A DNA stretch of 18,385 nucleotides from positions 1 to 18,385 of the forward strand of contig CAZOKP010000056.1 of the NCBI GenBank assembly GCA_964580435.1. The letters run 5' to 3'. A program made the position numbers and the translations under genes. Source of the stretch: CAZKEW01 sp964580435. GTDB lineage: Bacteria > Acidobacteriota > Aminicenantia > Aminicenantales > UBA8522. Each line of letters opens with the position of its first letter. Position 1 is the stretch's first letter. Of this stretch, positions 1 to 7,918 are shown piece after piece. A model generated the notes under the pieces. The model did not search any database and was not told where the DNA came from. It saw only the letters and a program-made list of their open reading frames with translations.

Positions 1-15
1 TGTTCGAGAATCATC

Positions 16-45
16 TTGACAACAGCTTTTTCAGGGGCTTATACT
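16..45 (+). promoter_or_regulatory. Sigma-70-type promoter of the phospholipase-like gene
   Basis: A perfect -35 box TTGACA (16-21) is followed after 18 bases by TATACT (40-45), five of six matches to the -10 consensus. Transcription would start near 52. A strong Shine-Dalgarno sequence AAAGGAGG (65-72) lies five bases before the ATG at 78. The downstream gene therefore appears to have its own promoter. Confidence 0.65.
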
Positions 46-77
46 TCTAGCACTAGGAAAAAGGAAAGGAGGAATTC

Positions 78-1094
78 ATGAAAAAGACAATCGTATTGGC
101 TTCAAGCCTGCTCGGGGCGCTGGTCTTGATCTCGGCGACAGCCTATTCCTGGAACTATGCCACCCACGTTTACATTGCCGAAAGGATCGGGAAAGGGATG
201 CCGCTTGCTAAAGCGAACGAAATGTATGGTATCGTGGCGCCGGATATTTTCAACCTGGAATTCAGCCTGATGGACGACAACGTTTTGCGCGGTTATACTC
301 ATGGCATACCCAAAGGCGACCCCGATGCTGCTCCCAGCCAGGCCTTCATGGCCGTATGGTGGAAAGCGAAGTGGGGGTTGCAGAAGTCCGCTGCCCTCGG
401 CTATGTGGCGCACAACGATGCCTGGGGAGCCGATTACATCGCTCACTGGAGGGCGATACCCAGTCTCCCGCCCTTTAAGCCGCCCTACCAGGATGAACAT
501 CCGGGCTATATTATCGCCCTGGCGGTTGAATTGGACAAAATTCTCGAGGCTCAGGGTGTTTGGGCCGGATTAGAAGGTCAAGGCATACCGCTGGGAATAT
601 CTCAGCGTATGTTGTTTACAGAGAACGTCGTGGAATATGCAGGGGATATTCTTATAAAAAGAGCAGACCCTTCCATCGGTCAAAAAATCATGAATGCCGC
701 CCTTCTTCGAACCCCAGAATTCCCCGGCCTGCTCAAAAAAGCCTTCCCTCCTCAATACCGCGCTCTCATTGAACCTGCCGAAGAGATGTTCAGACAGCAG
801 ATGATCCTTTACGGCGGACTCCTTTTGGCCGATGAAGAGACAATTAAGATTGCCGTAGCGAACCAGATTGCCGGGTTCGCCATAGATTATCTTGAGTACA
901 TGTTCCGGGGCCAGGTTCCGCCAGGATATTTCGAGCAATACAGACCCATGCTCATTAACATCTCCTACGGGGCCATGGCCGCCGCTGTGCAAATTTGCGA
1001 GCAAGCTAGGTACATGGACGAAGTGCGCGCTACGATTTTTTATGTCAAGCTGCAGCTCCTGCTGCATCACATTTCTTATTTTCGGCTCTGGTGA
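78..1094 (+). CDS. Secreted zinc-dependent phospholipase C-like protein
   Basis: The 338-residue protein has a clear signal peptide (MKK start, hydrophobic stretch, residues 1-24). Predicted cleavage after AYS would leave Trp25 as the mature N-terminus. In bacterial zinc-dependent phospholipases C (PF00882 type) the mature N-terminal Trp and a set of His/Asp residues bind three zinc ions. Here W25, H30, the APDI motif (D56), H75, and the segment GYVAHNDAWGADYIAHW (108-124; H112, D114/D118, H122), then H141, give a similar pattern. This suggests a hydrolase acting on phospholipid or another phosphoester outside the cytoplasm. The residue-by-residue zinc assignment is my inference, and the substrate cannot be told. 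The C-terminal half (from about 200) is helical and unassigned. The gene stands alone, convergent with the NamZ/NagX run. The ATG at 78 is supported by a consensus ribosome binding site. Confidence 0.7.
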   Translation: MKKTIVLASSLLGALVLISATAYSWNYATHVYIAERIGKGMPLAKANEMYGIVAPDIFNLEFSLMDDNVLRGYTHGIPKGDPDAAPSQAFMAVWWKAKWGLQKSAALGYVAHNDAWGADYIAHWRAIPSLPPFKPPYQDEHPGYIIALAVELDKILEAQGVWAGLEGQGIPLGISQRMLFTENVVEYAGDILIKRADPSIGQKIMNAALLRTPEFPGLLKKAFPPQYRALIEPAEEMFRQQMILYGGLLLADEETIKIAVANQIAGFAIDYLEYMFRGQVPPGYFEQYRPMLINISYGAMAAAVQICEQARYMDEVRATIFYVKLQLLLHHISYFRLW

Positions 1095-1210
1095 GGAGAG
1101 AACAGAGAATTAGGTCAGGAAGTCATCCCGTCAAGAGAGAAAAATCGGGGGATCGGGAATTTCTTTCTGTGTCTACGTCTCGAAGGGCCTAACCCTAAGA
1201 CAAGTTCTTT

Positions 1211-2536
1211 CTAATAAAGAAGATATGGTTTCCGCAGTTGGGTGAAGTCGGCCAGGCCTTTTTCAAACCCGGCGACGATTTCCGACACTCCTATCCCCTT
1301 ATTGAGCGATTCCCGGACTTTTGCCGTTCCCATGATCTGGTCAAAGTACTCGGGTTGAAATTCGAACTTATCGGGATACATGTCCCGGATCGTTTTGATG
1401 ATGTGCAGGGATGTCTCGAACGGACGATAGACATTTCTGTCTGTGACATGGATCTGAGCCCCTCCGCAGAGTTCGCCGGCGAACTTGGAGAACGTCGGGG
1501 TGAACCAGGCTTCCCTAAACTTGATCCCAGCCAGGTCGAGTCTGTTGAGTCGGCGCGTGAGCTCGTAGCCGTCAATCCAGGGAGCTCCGAACATCTCAAA
1601 GGGTTTGGTCGTTCCCCGGCCCTCGGACACATTCGTCCCCTCTAAATAGACCTGTCCTGGATAGACCGTCGCCGTCTCGACCGTCGGCACGTTTGGCGAT
1701 GGGATAACCCACGGCAGACCAGTCTCATCATACCACATCGTCCGCTTCCAGCCTTGCATGGGAATGACCGTCAGGCTGGCCTTTTTTTCCAAGAATCGAT
1801 CATTATACAGCCGGGCCAGCTCCCCGACCGTCATCCCGTATCTGACCGGGACAGGATAGATTCCGACAAATGAGCTGAACTCCGGATATTCGAGGATGGG
1901 GCCTTCCATAACCACGCCGTTGATCGGGTCCGGGCGGTCTAAAACAATGAAATCGACGCCATTCTCCGCACAGGCCTGCATGACATACGCCATTGTCGCT
2001 GCATAAGTATAGATTCTCGTCCCTACATCCTGGACGTCAAATATCAGGACATCGACGTTCTTGATCATCGCCGCTTCGGGAGTTTTTCCTGAACGGGTTG
2101 TATCGAATGAGCGCATATACTTGTCGATATTCTTAAGCATGTCTGGCCCGGGCTTTAACGACTGGCCATAGAGGCTGAAGACCGGAATAGGCCCCACCGG
2201 AAGTTTGTATTTCTCATCAAAATAGAAGGGAACGTATTCGCCGGCTTGAGCGTTTCCCCTGATCCCATGCTCGGGCCCATAAAGAGCCACAAGGTCGATC
2301 GCCGGATTCTTGTGCAAGAGGTCAACGACGCTCCGGAGTTGGCTGTCGACGCCCGTAGGATTGGTGATCAGGCCGACCTTCTTCCCCCTGACCAGGTCAA
2401 GATGACTTTCCAGGAACACCTCGACTCCAAGCTTAACTCTATGGACAGACGCAGCCGTTGTTTCCCTCTTTTTTTCCGTGCAAGAGGCAAGAAAAATCAC
2501 CCCGGCCAGAAGAAAAAAAACCGCCCTATTTTTCAT
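1211..2536 (-). CDS. namZ: Exo-beta-N-acetylmuramidase NamZ-like lipoprotein (DUF1343)
   Basis: The product belongs to the DUF1343/PF07075 family (GH171), whose characterised member in Bacillus subtilis, NamZ, removes terminal MurNAc from peptidoglycan fragments. Recognisable family motifs, numbered from the longer start at 2542, are LYGPEHGIRG (88-97, with E91 as the likely catalytic acid), FDVQDVGTRIYTY (168-180), LDRPDPING (201-209) and EGRGTTKPFEMFGAPW near 307-322. The N-terminus is a lipoprotein signal: hydrophobic stretch, then LAS-Cys with the lipidated Cys at 21. Length is normal for the family. I prefer the ATG at 2536 over 2542, because AGGGAG lies immediately against the first ATG but six bases from the second. 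The gene follows nagX by only a few bases, and its ribosome binding site overlaps the nagX stop, so coupled translation is likely. The role is cell-envelope MurNAc salvage. Confidence 0.85.
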   Translation of the reverse strand: MKNRAVFFLLAGVIFLASCTEKKRETTAASVHRVKLGVEVFLESHLDLVRGKKVGLITNPTGVDSQLRSVVDLLHKNPAIDLVALYGPEHGIRGNAQAGEYVPFYFDEKYKLPVGPIPVFSLYGQSLKPGPDMLKNIDKYMRSFDTTRSGKTPEAAMIKNVDVLIFDVQDVGTRIYTYAATMAYVMQACAENGVDFIVLDRPDPINGVVMEGPILEYPEFSSFVGIYPVPVRYGMTVGELARLYNDRFLEKKASLTVIPMQGWKRTMWYDETGLPWVIPSPNVPTVETATVYPGQVYLEGTNVSEGRGTTKPFEMFGAPWIDGYELTRRLNRLDLAGIKFREAWFTPTFSKFAGELCGGAQIHVTDRNVYRPFETSLHIIKTIRDMYPDKFEFQPEYFDQIMGTAKVRESLNKGIGVSEIVAGFEKGLADFTQLRKPYLLY

Positions 2537-2546
2537 CTTCATCTCC

Positions 2547-3638
2547 CTAAATTTTTATGAAGATTTTTTTCTTATAGAGAGGGGTCATTATGGCCAGCCA
2601 AATAAAGACGTAGGTGACCGCATAGACCAAAGACCCGTTAAGGTTCCCGGCCCAGGGGACGAGAAGATGCTCATAAATATATGAATTCGCCTTGACGAGC
2701 ATCAGCAATTTATTGCCTAAGATCGATCCGCAGTAAGCGGCGATGGCATTCGTGCCGAAAACAAAAAACGGCGTTGCCCACTTCTTGAACCCGAACCCAT
2801 CTATCACCAGAAAACAAAAAGCCAGCAGGAGGAGAGCCGCCCCAGCAGTAAAAAGGACAAACGTGCTCGTCCAGAGCTGCTTGTTGACGGGGAAATAAGG
2901 ATGGAGGGCAAGCCCGAGAACCGTTAGGACAATTCCCGCTCCAAGAAGGCCGGCCGTTTTCGCCAGGACTCCTTTAGACCTGCGGAGCCAATCCCCGGCC
3001 AGAGTCCCCAGGAGCGATGTGGCGATGGCAGGCAAGGTGCTCAAGATCCCTTCTGGGTCAAACTCGGGCTTATAGAGATGGCCGGCCATCAGCTTTGTGT
3101 CAATATACCCGCAAAGATTGCCGTTGTAATCGAGAACACCGGCGCCGTAACCCGGGACGGGAACGAGGTTCATAACAGCCCAATACGCAGCCAGCGCCAA
3201 AAAGACGGCGGCAATCCTTCCTTTCGGGCCCGAATGAATGTAGAGCAGAGCGGCAAAAAGATAGCAGAGGGCGATCCGCTGCAAGACGCCGGGAATTCTC
3301 ATCGTGGCGAAGTCAAACCCGGGAATCAGACGGAGCAAAAGGCCGAGGGCAAAGATAATGGCGCTTCTCTTGAAGATCTTAAGATGGAGCGCGGTCCCCC
3401 GGGTTCCGGCCTCGATTCTCCGCGAAAGGGCCAGAGAGATAGACACACCGACGATAAAAAGAAAAAAGGGGAAGATGAGGTCAGTGGGTGTCCAGCCATG
3501 CCATACCGCATGACGCAGCGGCGGATAAACATGGTCCCCACTCCCTGGATTATTCACCAGGATCATCCCGGCAATTGTGATTCCGCGAAAGGCATCCAAC
3601 GAGGCGAGGCGCTGGCCGGCCAAGCTAAACTTCCTCAT
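2547..3638 (-). CDS. nagX: NagX/HGSNAT-like membrane acyltransferase (DUF5009)
   Basis: This is a polytopic membrane protein of 363 residues with roughly ten hydrophobic segments. Its N-terminal block is characteristic of the NagX / heparan-alpha-glucosaminide N-acetyltransferase-like family: LDAFRGITIAGMILVNNPG (14-32), YPPLRHAVWHGWTPTDL (38-54) and IFPFFLFIVGVSIS (55-68). H43 in RHAVWHGW aligns by eye with the active-site His of human HGSNAT (HASWNG). NagX genes occur in GlcNAc-use clusters of proteobacteria, where they are thought to handle amino sugars at the inner membrane; exact chemistry is not established. GAGGA lies six bases before the ATG at 3638. Directly upstream of namZ, it fits a two-gene amino-sugar/peptidoglycan salvage unit. 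It sits 79 bases downstream of the phosphatase gene on the same strand. Confidence 0.8.
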   Translation of the reverse strand: MRKFSLAGQRLASLDAFRGITIAGMILVNNPGSGDHVYPPLRHAVWHGWTPTDLIFPFFLFIVGVSISLALSRRIEAGTRGTALHLKIFKRSAIIFALGLLLRLIPGFDFATMRIPGVLQRIALCYLFAALLYIHSGPKGRIAAVFLALAAYWAVMNLVPVPGYGAGVLDYNGNLCGYIDTKLMAGHLYKPEFDPEGILSTLPAIATSLLGTLAGDWLRRSKGVLAKTAGLLGAGIVLTVLGLALHPYFPVNKQLWTSTFVLFTAGAALLLLAFCFLVIDGFGFKKWATPFFVFGTNAIAAYCGSILGNKLLMLVKANSYIYEHLLVPWAGNLNGSLVYAVTYVFIWLAIMTPLYKKKIFIKI

Positions 3639-3717
3639 AACATTTCCTCATCATTTACGAAAATCGCCGCACTGTCAACTCATCTGGGCGAAAAATCCTG
3701 ATGAGGGCAAGAAAGGT

Positions 3718-5394
3718 CTAGGAGGTCCTCTTGATGACGATCAGGGTCATGTCGTCCATCGGGGCAACTCCCTTGGCAAAAGTCGCCAGCTCATGGCAGA
3801 CTTTCTCGACGATTTTTGCAGCAGGCTGCTTGATGCTCTTTTTCAGCACTTGGGCGAGGCCCTCTTCAGCGAATTCTTGATTGTCCTTATCCCGGCCTTC
3901 TGTGATCCCGTCGGTGAAAAGGACGGCCATGTCCCCCACGCCCAGAGTCACCTTTTGGGCCTCATACGCGACCGAGGGAAACATTCCCAGGCAGAAGCCG
4001 CTGACCTCCAGCCGGCTCATCTTTCCGTTTTTTTCCATGATGAAGGGAGGATTGTGGCCGGCGTTGATATAGCGGAGCTCGCCCGTTTCTAAATTCAGTT
4101 CGCAGAAAAGGAAGGTGATAAAGCGGTCTGGGGATGTCATGCGATGGACGAAGTCGTTGAGTTTTGCCGCCATGGTTTCCAGTCGGTAGTGGGGATGGAC
4201 TTCCGAATGAAGAGCCGCCCTCAGAGAGGCCATGAGGAGCGAGGCGCCCATCCCCTTGCCGGAAACGTCGGCAATGATGATACCCAAACGGCTGGGGTCA
4301 ATGGAGATAAAATCATAATAATCGCCGCCCACCTGATAGCACGGGATATTGGTACCGGCAATGTCAAAATTGTCGCAGGCAGGATTTTGCTTGGGCATGA
4401 AGTCCTTCTGGATCTGGGCGGCCAAGGCCAGTTCTTTTCCCATCCTTTCCTGCTCGATGGCCATTTCGACGGCCTCGGCATTTTCAATCTTGACAGCGGC
4501 CAGGTTCGCTAAAAGCGTCAGCAATCTCAGGTCATCTTCGGCGAATTGATCGAGCAACGAGATCCGGTCGGCGTAAATCACACCGATAATCTCTTTGTTG
4601 TTCCAGAGGGGAACACACATCGCCGAGTGGATGTTCGACTTGATCACACTGTCTTTCATCTTAAAGCGGTCGTCGGCTTGCGCATCCGTTGTCAGGATCG
4701 ATGAATGCTTGTCGAGGACAAGATTGACAATGCTCTGGCTGACCAGGATTTTTTGCCTGGCGAGGTTCTTGTTGTTGATCCGGATGACCTTGGGGATGAG
4801 CTGAGGCGGATTGCCTTCTCTTCTCATCAGGACTCCCCTGTCCATCGGCATATATGTCGAAATCAGCTCCATGATGCGCTCGAGAAGTACGTTCAGAGGC
4901 TGGTGGAGGACCAGAGCTCTGCTGACTTCATTGAGCACTGCCATGGACTTATAGTCTGACTTGATCTTCATCAGGTCCGCGGGAGTGGCCAGGCTCTGCA
5001 TGGTGGTCTCAATATCCGGGACCTTCAAGATATCGCGCAGGTGAATAACCGTGTTGATATTGCGGGATGGCGAGATCACTTCGGTCAGCTCAACGTTGCT
5101 GGAAAGCTCTTTATCATAGATCAGCCGAGTTGAGCCGACAAGGATTTCGTCTCCCTTCTTGAGGTCCGCTTCCCCCTGGACCTTTTTCCCGTTGAGGAAG
5201 GTTCCGTTTTTGCTACCGTTATCTCGAACGGCGAATCCGCCGTCCTTGGGAAGAATAAGCGCATGGTGACCCGAGGAAAACGGGTCGGGCAAGGCGATAT
5301 CATTATCTTCTGACCGCCCGATGGAAACACGTTCTTGTTTGAGGTCAATAAAAAAAGTATCCCCTTTTTTCGGATAAATAAAGAGTCTCGCCAT
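3718..5394 (-). CDS. FHA-GAF-PP2C (SpoIIE/RsbU-type) serine phosphatase
   Basis: The 558-residue cytoplasmic protein has three domains. An FHA domain (about 5-95) carries the phosphopeptide-binding motifs GRSEDNDI (26-33), SSGHH (40-44) and NGSKNGTFLNG (59-69). A GAF sensor domain covers about 150-310. A coiled-coil linker (about 310-335) leads to a PP2C-family phosphatase of the SpoIIE/RsbU class (about 340-556). Its metal-binding motifs are intact: VGGDYYD (355-361), ADVSGKGMGASLLMA (375-389), INAGHNPP (443-450), FTDGITEG (493-500) and MDDMTLIVI (546-554). Family members dephosphorylate STAS-domain anti-anti-sigma proteins. The STAS gene at 10487-10828 is the natural candidate substrate, being the first gene of the same-strand run. 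The FHA domain implies docking to a phosphothreonine protein. No Shine-Dalgarno sequence is evident at the start. Confidence 0.9.
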   Translation of the reverse strand: MARLFIYPKKGDTFFIDLKQERVSIGRSEDNDIALPDPFSSGHHALILPKDGGFAVRDNGSKNGTFLNGKKVQGEADLKKGDEILVGSTRLIYDKELSSNVELTEVISPSRNINTVIHLRDILKVPDIETTMQSLATPADLMKIKSDYKSMAVLNEVSRALVLHQPLNVLLERIMELISTYMPMDRGVLMRREGNPPQLIPKVIRINNKNLARQKILVSQSIVNLVLDKHSSILTTDAQADDRFKMKDSVIKSNIHSAMCVPLWNNKEIIGVIYADRISLLDQFAEDDLRLLTLLANLAAVKIENAEAVEMAIEQERMGKELALAAQIQKDFMPKQNPACDNFDIAGTNIPCYQVGGDYYDFISIDPSRLGIIIADVSGKGMGASLLMASLRAALHSEVHPHYRLETMAAKLNDFVHRMTSPDRFITFLFCELNLETGELRYINAGHNPPFIMEKNGKMSRLEVSGFCLGMFPSVAYEAQKVTLGVGDMAVLFTDGITEGRDKDNQEFAEEGLAQVLKKSIKQPAAKIVEKVCHELATFAKGVAPMDDMTLIVIKRTS

Positions 5395-5411
5395 GTGCTA
5401 TCAGAACGATA

Positions 5412-5441
5412 ATTATACTCCCAGAAGGGCTCAGACTTCAA
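5412..5441 (-). promoter_or_regulatory. Candidate promoter upstream of the phosphatase gene
   Basis: On the minus strand TTGAAG (5441-5436, four of six) is followed after 18 bases by a perfect TATAAT (5417-5412). The predicted start near 5405 leaves only about ten untranslated bases before the ATG at 5394, which has no Shine-Dalgarno sequence, so the transcript would be nearly leaderless. It would allow the phosphatase, nagX and namZ to be expressed apart from the upstream transporter genes. Confidence 0.4.
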
Positions 5442-7918
5442 GAGAGGTCGATTCTTTCTGCGGCCTTGAGCATCCTCCGGCTGATCCTCACCTTTTCCTC
5501 AAAAGAGGTGTCCTCTATCAGAGGCAGCAGGATATCCTTGACCTCTTTTTTCAGGATATTATCCAGAAGCTCGATGCTGTAGTCCAGGGCCTTTTTTGTC
5601 CCGGCGCTGATATTCTGGTAGGCCTTGATGATGTCGTCCTGGGGATAAATGAGGCCCAGGAGCTCAAAGATTTGTTTCAGTGCGCGTGCCAGATTGTTCT
5701 CCAGATCCCTGGCCAGGACTTCTTTTTTCTTGTCGGCCCTCATTTCATGAATCTGGATCAGCAGCAAATAAGATTTCTTGATCAGGGCCACGACCTTAAA
5801 CAGGACAGTCCTCTCGGAGAAACAGATCTGGGGGCTGTTGAACCTCATCTTGTGGAGTGCTTCGATGATCTCGATCTCCAGGTCTGTGTTTTCTTTTTTC
5901 AGCTCCAGGAGCAGGAGTTCTGCCGCTCTCGATGAGCCCGTTCTGGCCAGAATGCCCGGGATCGCTTTGCGGGCTCGGATATTTTCCTCGGGATCGCTTA
6001 AATAGTCCTTCAACGTCCCGATGATCGTGTCCCCGTAGGCGATCAGGGCATGGCTGGCCGCCTCCTGTGTTGCCGGCCGGATCAAGTGGCCGACCAAAAG
6101 GGGCACAAACTCTCTTTTCTTGAGCCGTCCGGCGCTTTCTGCGGCATAGCGAACGACTTCAGGAGAATCGTCCCGGAGAAGCTTCTTCAGGTTCTGGGTC
6201 AAGGGCGCTTTGGGGTCCATCATTCCCATCGCCTTGGCTGCTTCCATCCTGGAAACCTCAGCCTCAACGCCTTTTTCTTTGGCCGCCCTTTCAATCTGTT
6301 CTCTCATCAGTTGCTGGTAAACATCCAGGGACATGATTTCCTTGACTTGGGCGTCCAGGTCTTCGGGCTCGATGGTGTCATCCAGGTCCGGGACAAGACT
6401 CTCACCCTCGACGTCCATGAGCGCATCCATAGAACGTGCCCTGATTTCAGCGGATTTATTGGAGATCAGCTGCTTCAACTCGGGGCTCATCTTTTCTTTC
6501 TTAATCAGGTCCAGGAGGTTCATGGCATACAGCACGGAGCTCCTGTCCCGGCTCTGCAGGGTATCAAAAACAAGCTTGGTCATGTCCACGTCGATCTTTT
6601 CAGTGACCAATCGGTCGGCATCATGCCATTTGATCTGGATATTCTTTCTAACGATCCCGACGTACTCCTTCGTAATCAAGAGGATAAGAGCTGCCCAGAC
6701 AACGATAAAGAGGGTTGTGAGCACGCTGATTCCCTCTAATTCAGACTTCAAATCGCCCTTTAATAAGAATGGGCTTAGAATAATAAGAAGAACAGCCGCC
6801 AGGCCATCGGCAAACTTGTTGATAAACATATCAATAAAGACTTTGGCCTTGTACTTGATCTCCGGCGGTATCGGAATATAAAGAACCTCCCTGACCGATT
6901 GGTTTAGCGAATGGGAAAAACTCTTATCCCCGCCTCTCATCAGGATGGCCCAGGCAACGAAACCTGCCTGGGGAATTAGGAAAATGCTCCCGCAGCCCAG
7001 CAGCAAGAAAACCGGAGCAATAAGGAGGGCCACCCGGATTCCAAAATTCTTGAGGATGCGAGAGGTAAACAGGACAGTGAATAAATAAGAGACAATCAGG
7101 AGCCCGCAATTAAAAGAACCAAAAAATTGGGTTCTGGTATTCGTATCGGGATAGTGTATGTTGGCTATGGAGTTGAACTGGAAATCGACCAGCGTTGAAA
7201 CGGCCATCGAGGTTACCATCATCCCGCTGAGCAGGAGGAGATAACGGCTCTTTTTTAAGAGCAGGAAACTCTGGATATAGCCGATTTTTTCTTTTTTCTG
7301 ATCCGGCATCGAACCTGTTTCTTCCTTCGCTTGCTTTGAAGAAAACCTCTTCACCGCAAAGACAATGACAAGACATAGAGCGAGAAGAACAGGACAGATC
7401 AAGATGAGGTTTCTGGTCTCCAAATTCCCGGGCCTGAAAAAGGCAATAAGGGACCCGGCCACGCCCCCAAGCAGTCCTCCGCTGACAAAAAAGCCGATAC
7501 GCCTTTTGGCCTCGCGGGGTTCAAAAAGATCGTTGATGAAAATCCAGAATTGGGTTATCGCGGTCACCATAAATATGTCGGCCCATGACCAGAAGAGAAG
7601 ATAAATCCAGGGCCACGGTTTCTGCTGCTGAAAAAAACCCCAAAAAAGAAAGGTGCTGCCAATAAAGAAACCCAGGGCAAGAGACACATAGACGGTCCGG
7701 TTCACCTTCTGCAACAGCCGCGAGTTTATGGAGACGGCGAATCCGATCAGGATCGCTGTCAGGAGATAAGCGTAAGGGAGCCTCTCCTTCCCGAGATTGG
7801 TCAAGAAAAGAGACTTTTTCACCGCTATGATGATATAGAGGCAGAACATAATAAAGAAAAAATAGCTAAACATCAGAAAAGCAAGAGGGTTGGCCGGCCG
7901 TCTTTCTGGCGTTATCAT
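5438..7918 (-). CDS. Nucleotide-transporter-like membrane protein with C-terminal HEAT repeats (copy 2)
   Basis: The protein has an N-terminal half of about 430 residues with some twelve hydrophobic segments, resembling the ATP:ADP antiporter (AAA, TlcC/Npt) transporter family. The shared signature with its neighbour is ITQFWIFINDLFEPREAKR (numbering from 7918, about 121-139) followed by SGGLLG (146-151). The C-terminal half is soluble and helical, with HEAT/PBS-like repeats (for example AKAMGMMDPKAPL, RDDSPEVVRYAAESAGRLKK, SDPEENIRARKAIPGILART). Characterised Npt proteins exchange nucleotides in intracellular bacteria. HEAT-tailed relatives in free-living bacteria have unknown substrates, so actual nucleotide exchange is not implied. 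I chose ATG at 7918, which forms an ATGA overlap with the stop of the upstream paralogue, giving 826 residues. An in-frame start at 7963 would give 841 residues but a 49-base overlap and an extra charged leader. Confidence 0.8.
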   Translation of the reverse strand: MITPERRPANPLAFLMFSYFFFIMFCLYIIIAVKKSLFLTNLGKERLPYAYLLTAILIGFAVSINSRLLQKVNRTVYVSLALGFFIGSTFLFWGFFQQQKPWPWIYLLFWSWADIFMVTAITQFWIFINDLFEPREAKRRIGFFVSGGLLGGVAGSLIAFFRPGNLETRNLILICPVLLALCLVIVFAVKRFSSKQAKEETGSMPDQKKEKIGYIQSFLLLKKSRYLLLLSGMMVTSMAVSTLVDFQFNSIANIHYPDTNTRTQFFGSFNCGLLIVSYLFTVLFTSRILKNFGIRVALLIAPVFLLLGCGSIFLIPQAGFVAWAILMRGGDKSFSHSLNQSVREVLYIPIPPEIKYKAKVFIDMFINKFADGLAAVLLIILSPFLLKGDLKSELEGISVLTTLFIVVWAALILLITKEYVGIVRKNIQIKWHDADRLVTEKIDVDMTKLVFDTLQSRDRSSVLYAMNLLDLIKKEKMSPELKQLISNKSAEIRARSMDALMDVEGESLVPDLDDTIEPEDLDAQVKEIMSLDVYQQLMREQIERAAKEKGVEAEVSRMEAAKAMGMMDPKAPLTQNLKKLLRDDSPEVVRYAAESAGRLKKREFVPLLVGHLIRPATQEAASHALIAYGDTIIGTLKDYLSDPEENIRARKAIPGILARTGSSRAAELLLLELKKENTDLEIEIIEALHKMRFNSPQICFSERTVLFKVVALIKKSYLLLIQIHEMRADKKKEVLARDLENNLARALKQIFELLGLIYPQDDIIKAYQNISAGTKKALDYSIELLDNILKKEVKDILLPLIEDTSFEEKVRISRRMLKAAERIDLS

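Noticed and set aside
1205..1221. TTCTTT-N5-AAAGAA repeat at the namZ stop
   Set aside because: AT-only weak stem without a following T-run; no convincing terminator is visible in the 1095-1210 gap.
3650..3678. Minus-strand TTGACA-N17-AATGAT upstream of nagX, resembling an internal promoter
   Set aside because: The predicted start near 3643 would fall inside the GAGGA ribosome binding site (3649-3645) and leave about five leader bases. The -10 has only four matches. Read-through from upstream is more likely.
6050..6739. Long open frame antisense to the second transporter gene (and similar frames at 570-1070, 3078-3701, 10850-11566, 14082-14987, 16008-16712)
   Set aside because: Each lies opposite or out of frame with a gene that has clear domain motifs. 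Their translations show no recognisable domain and a composition typical of shadow frames.
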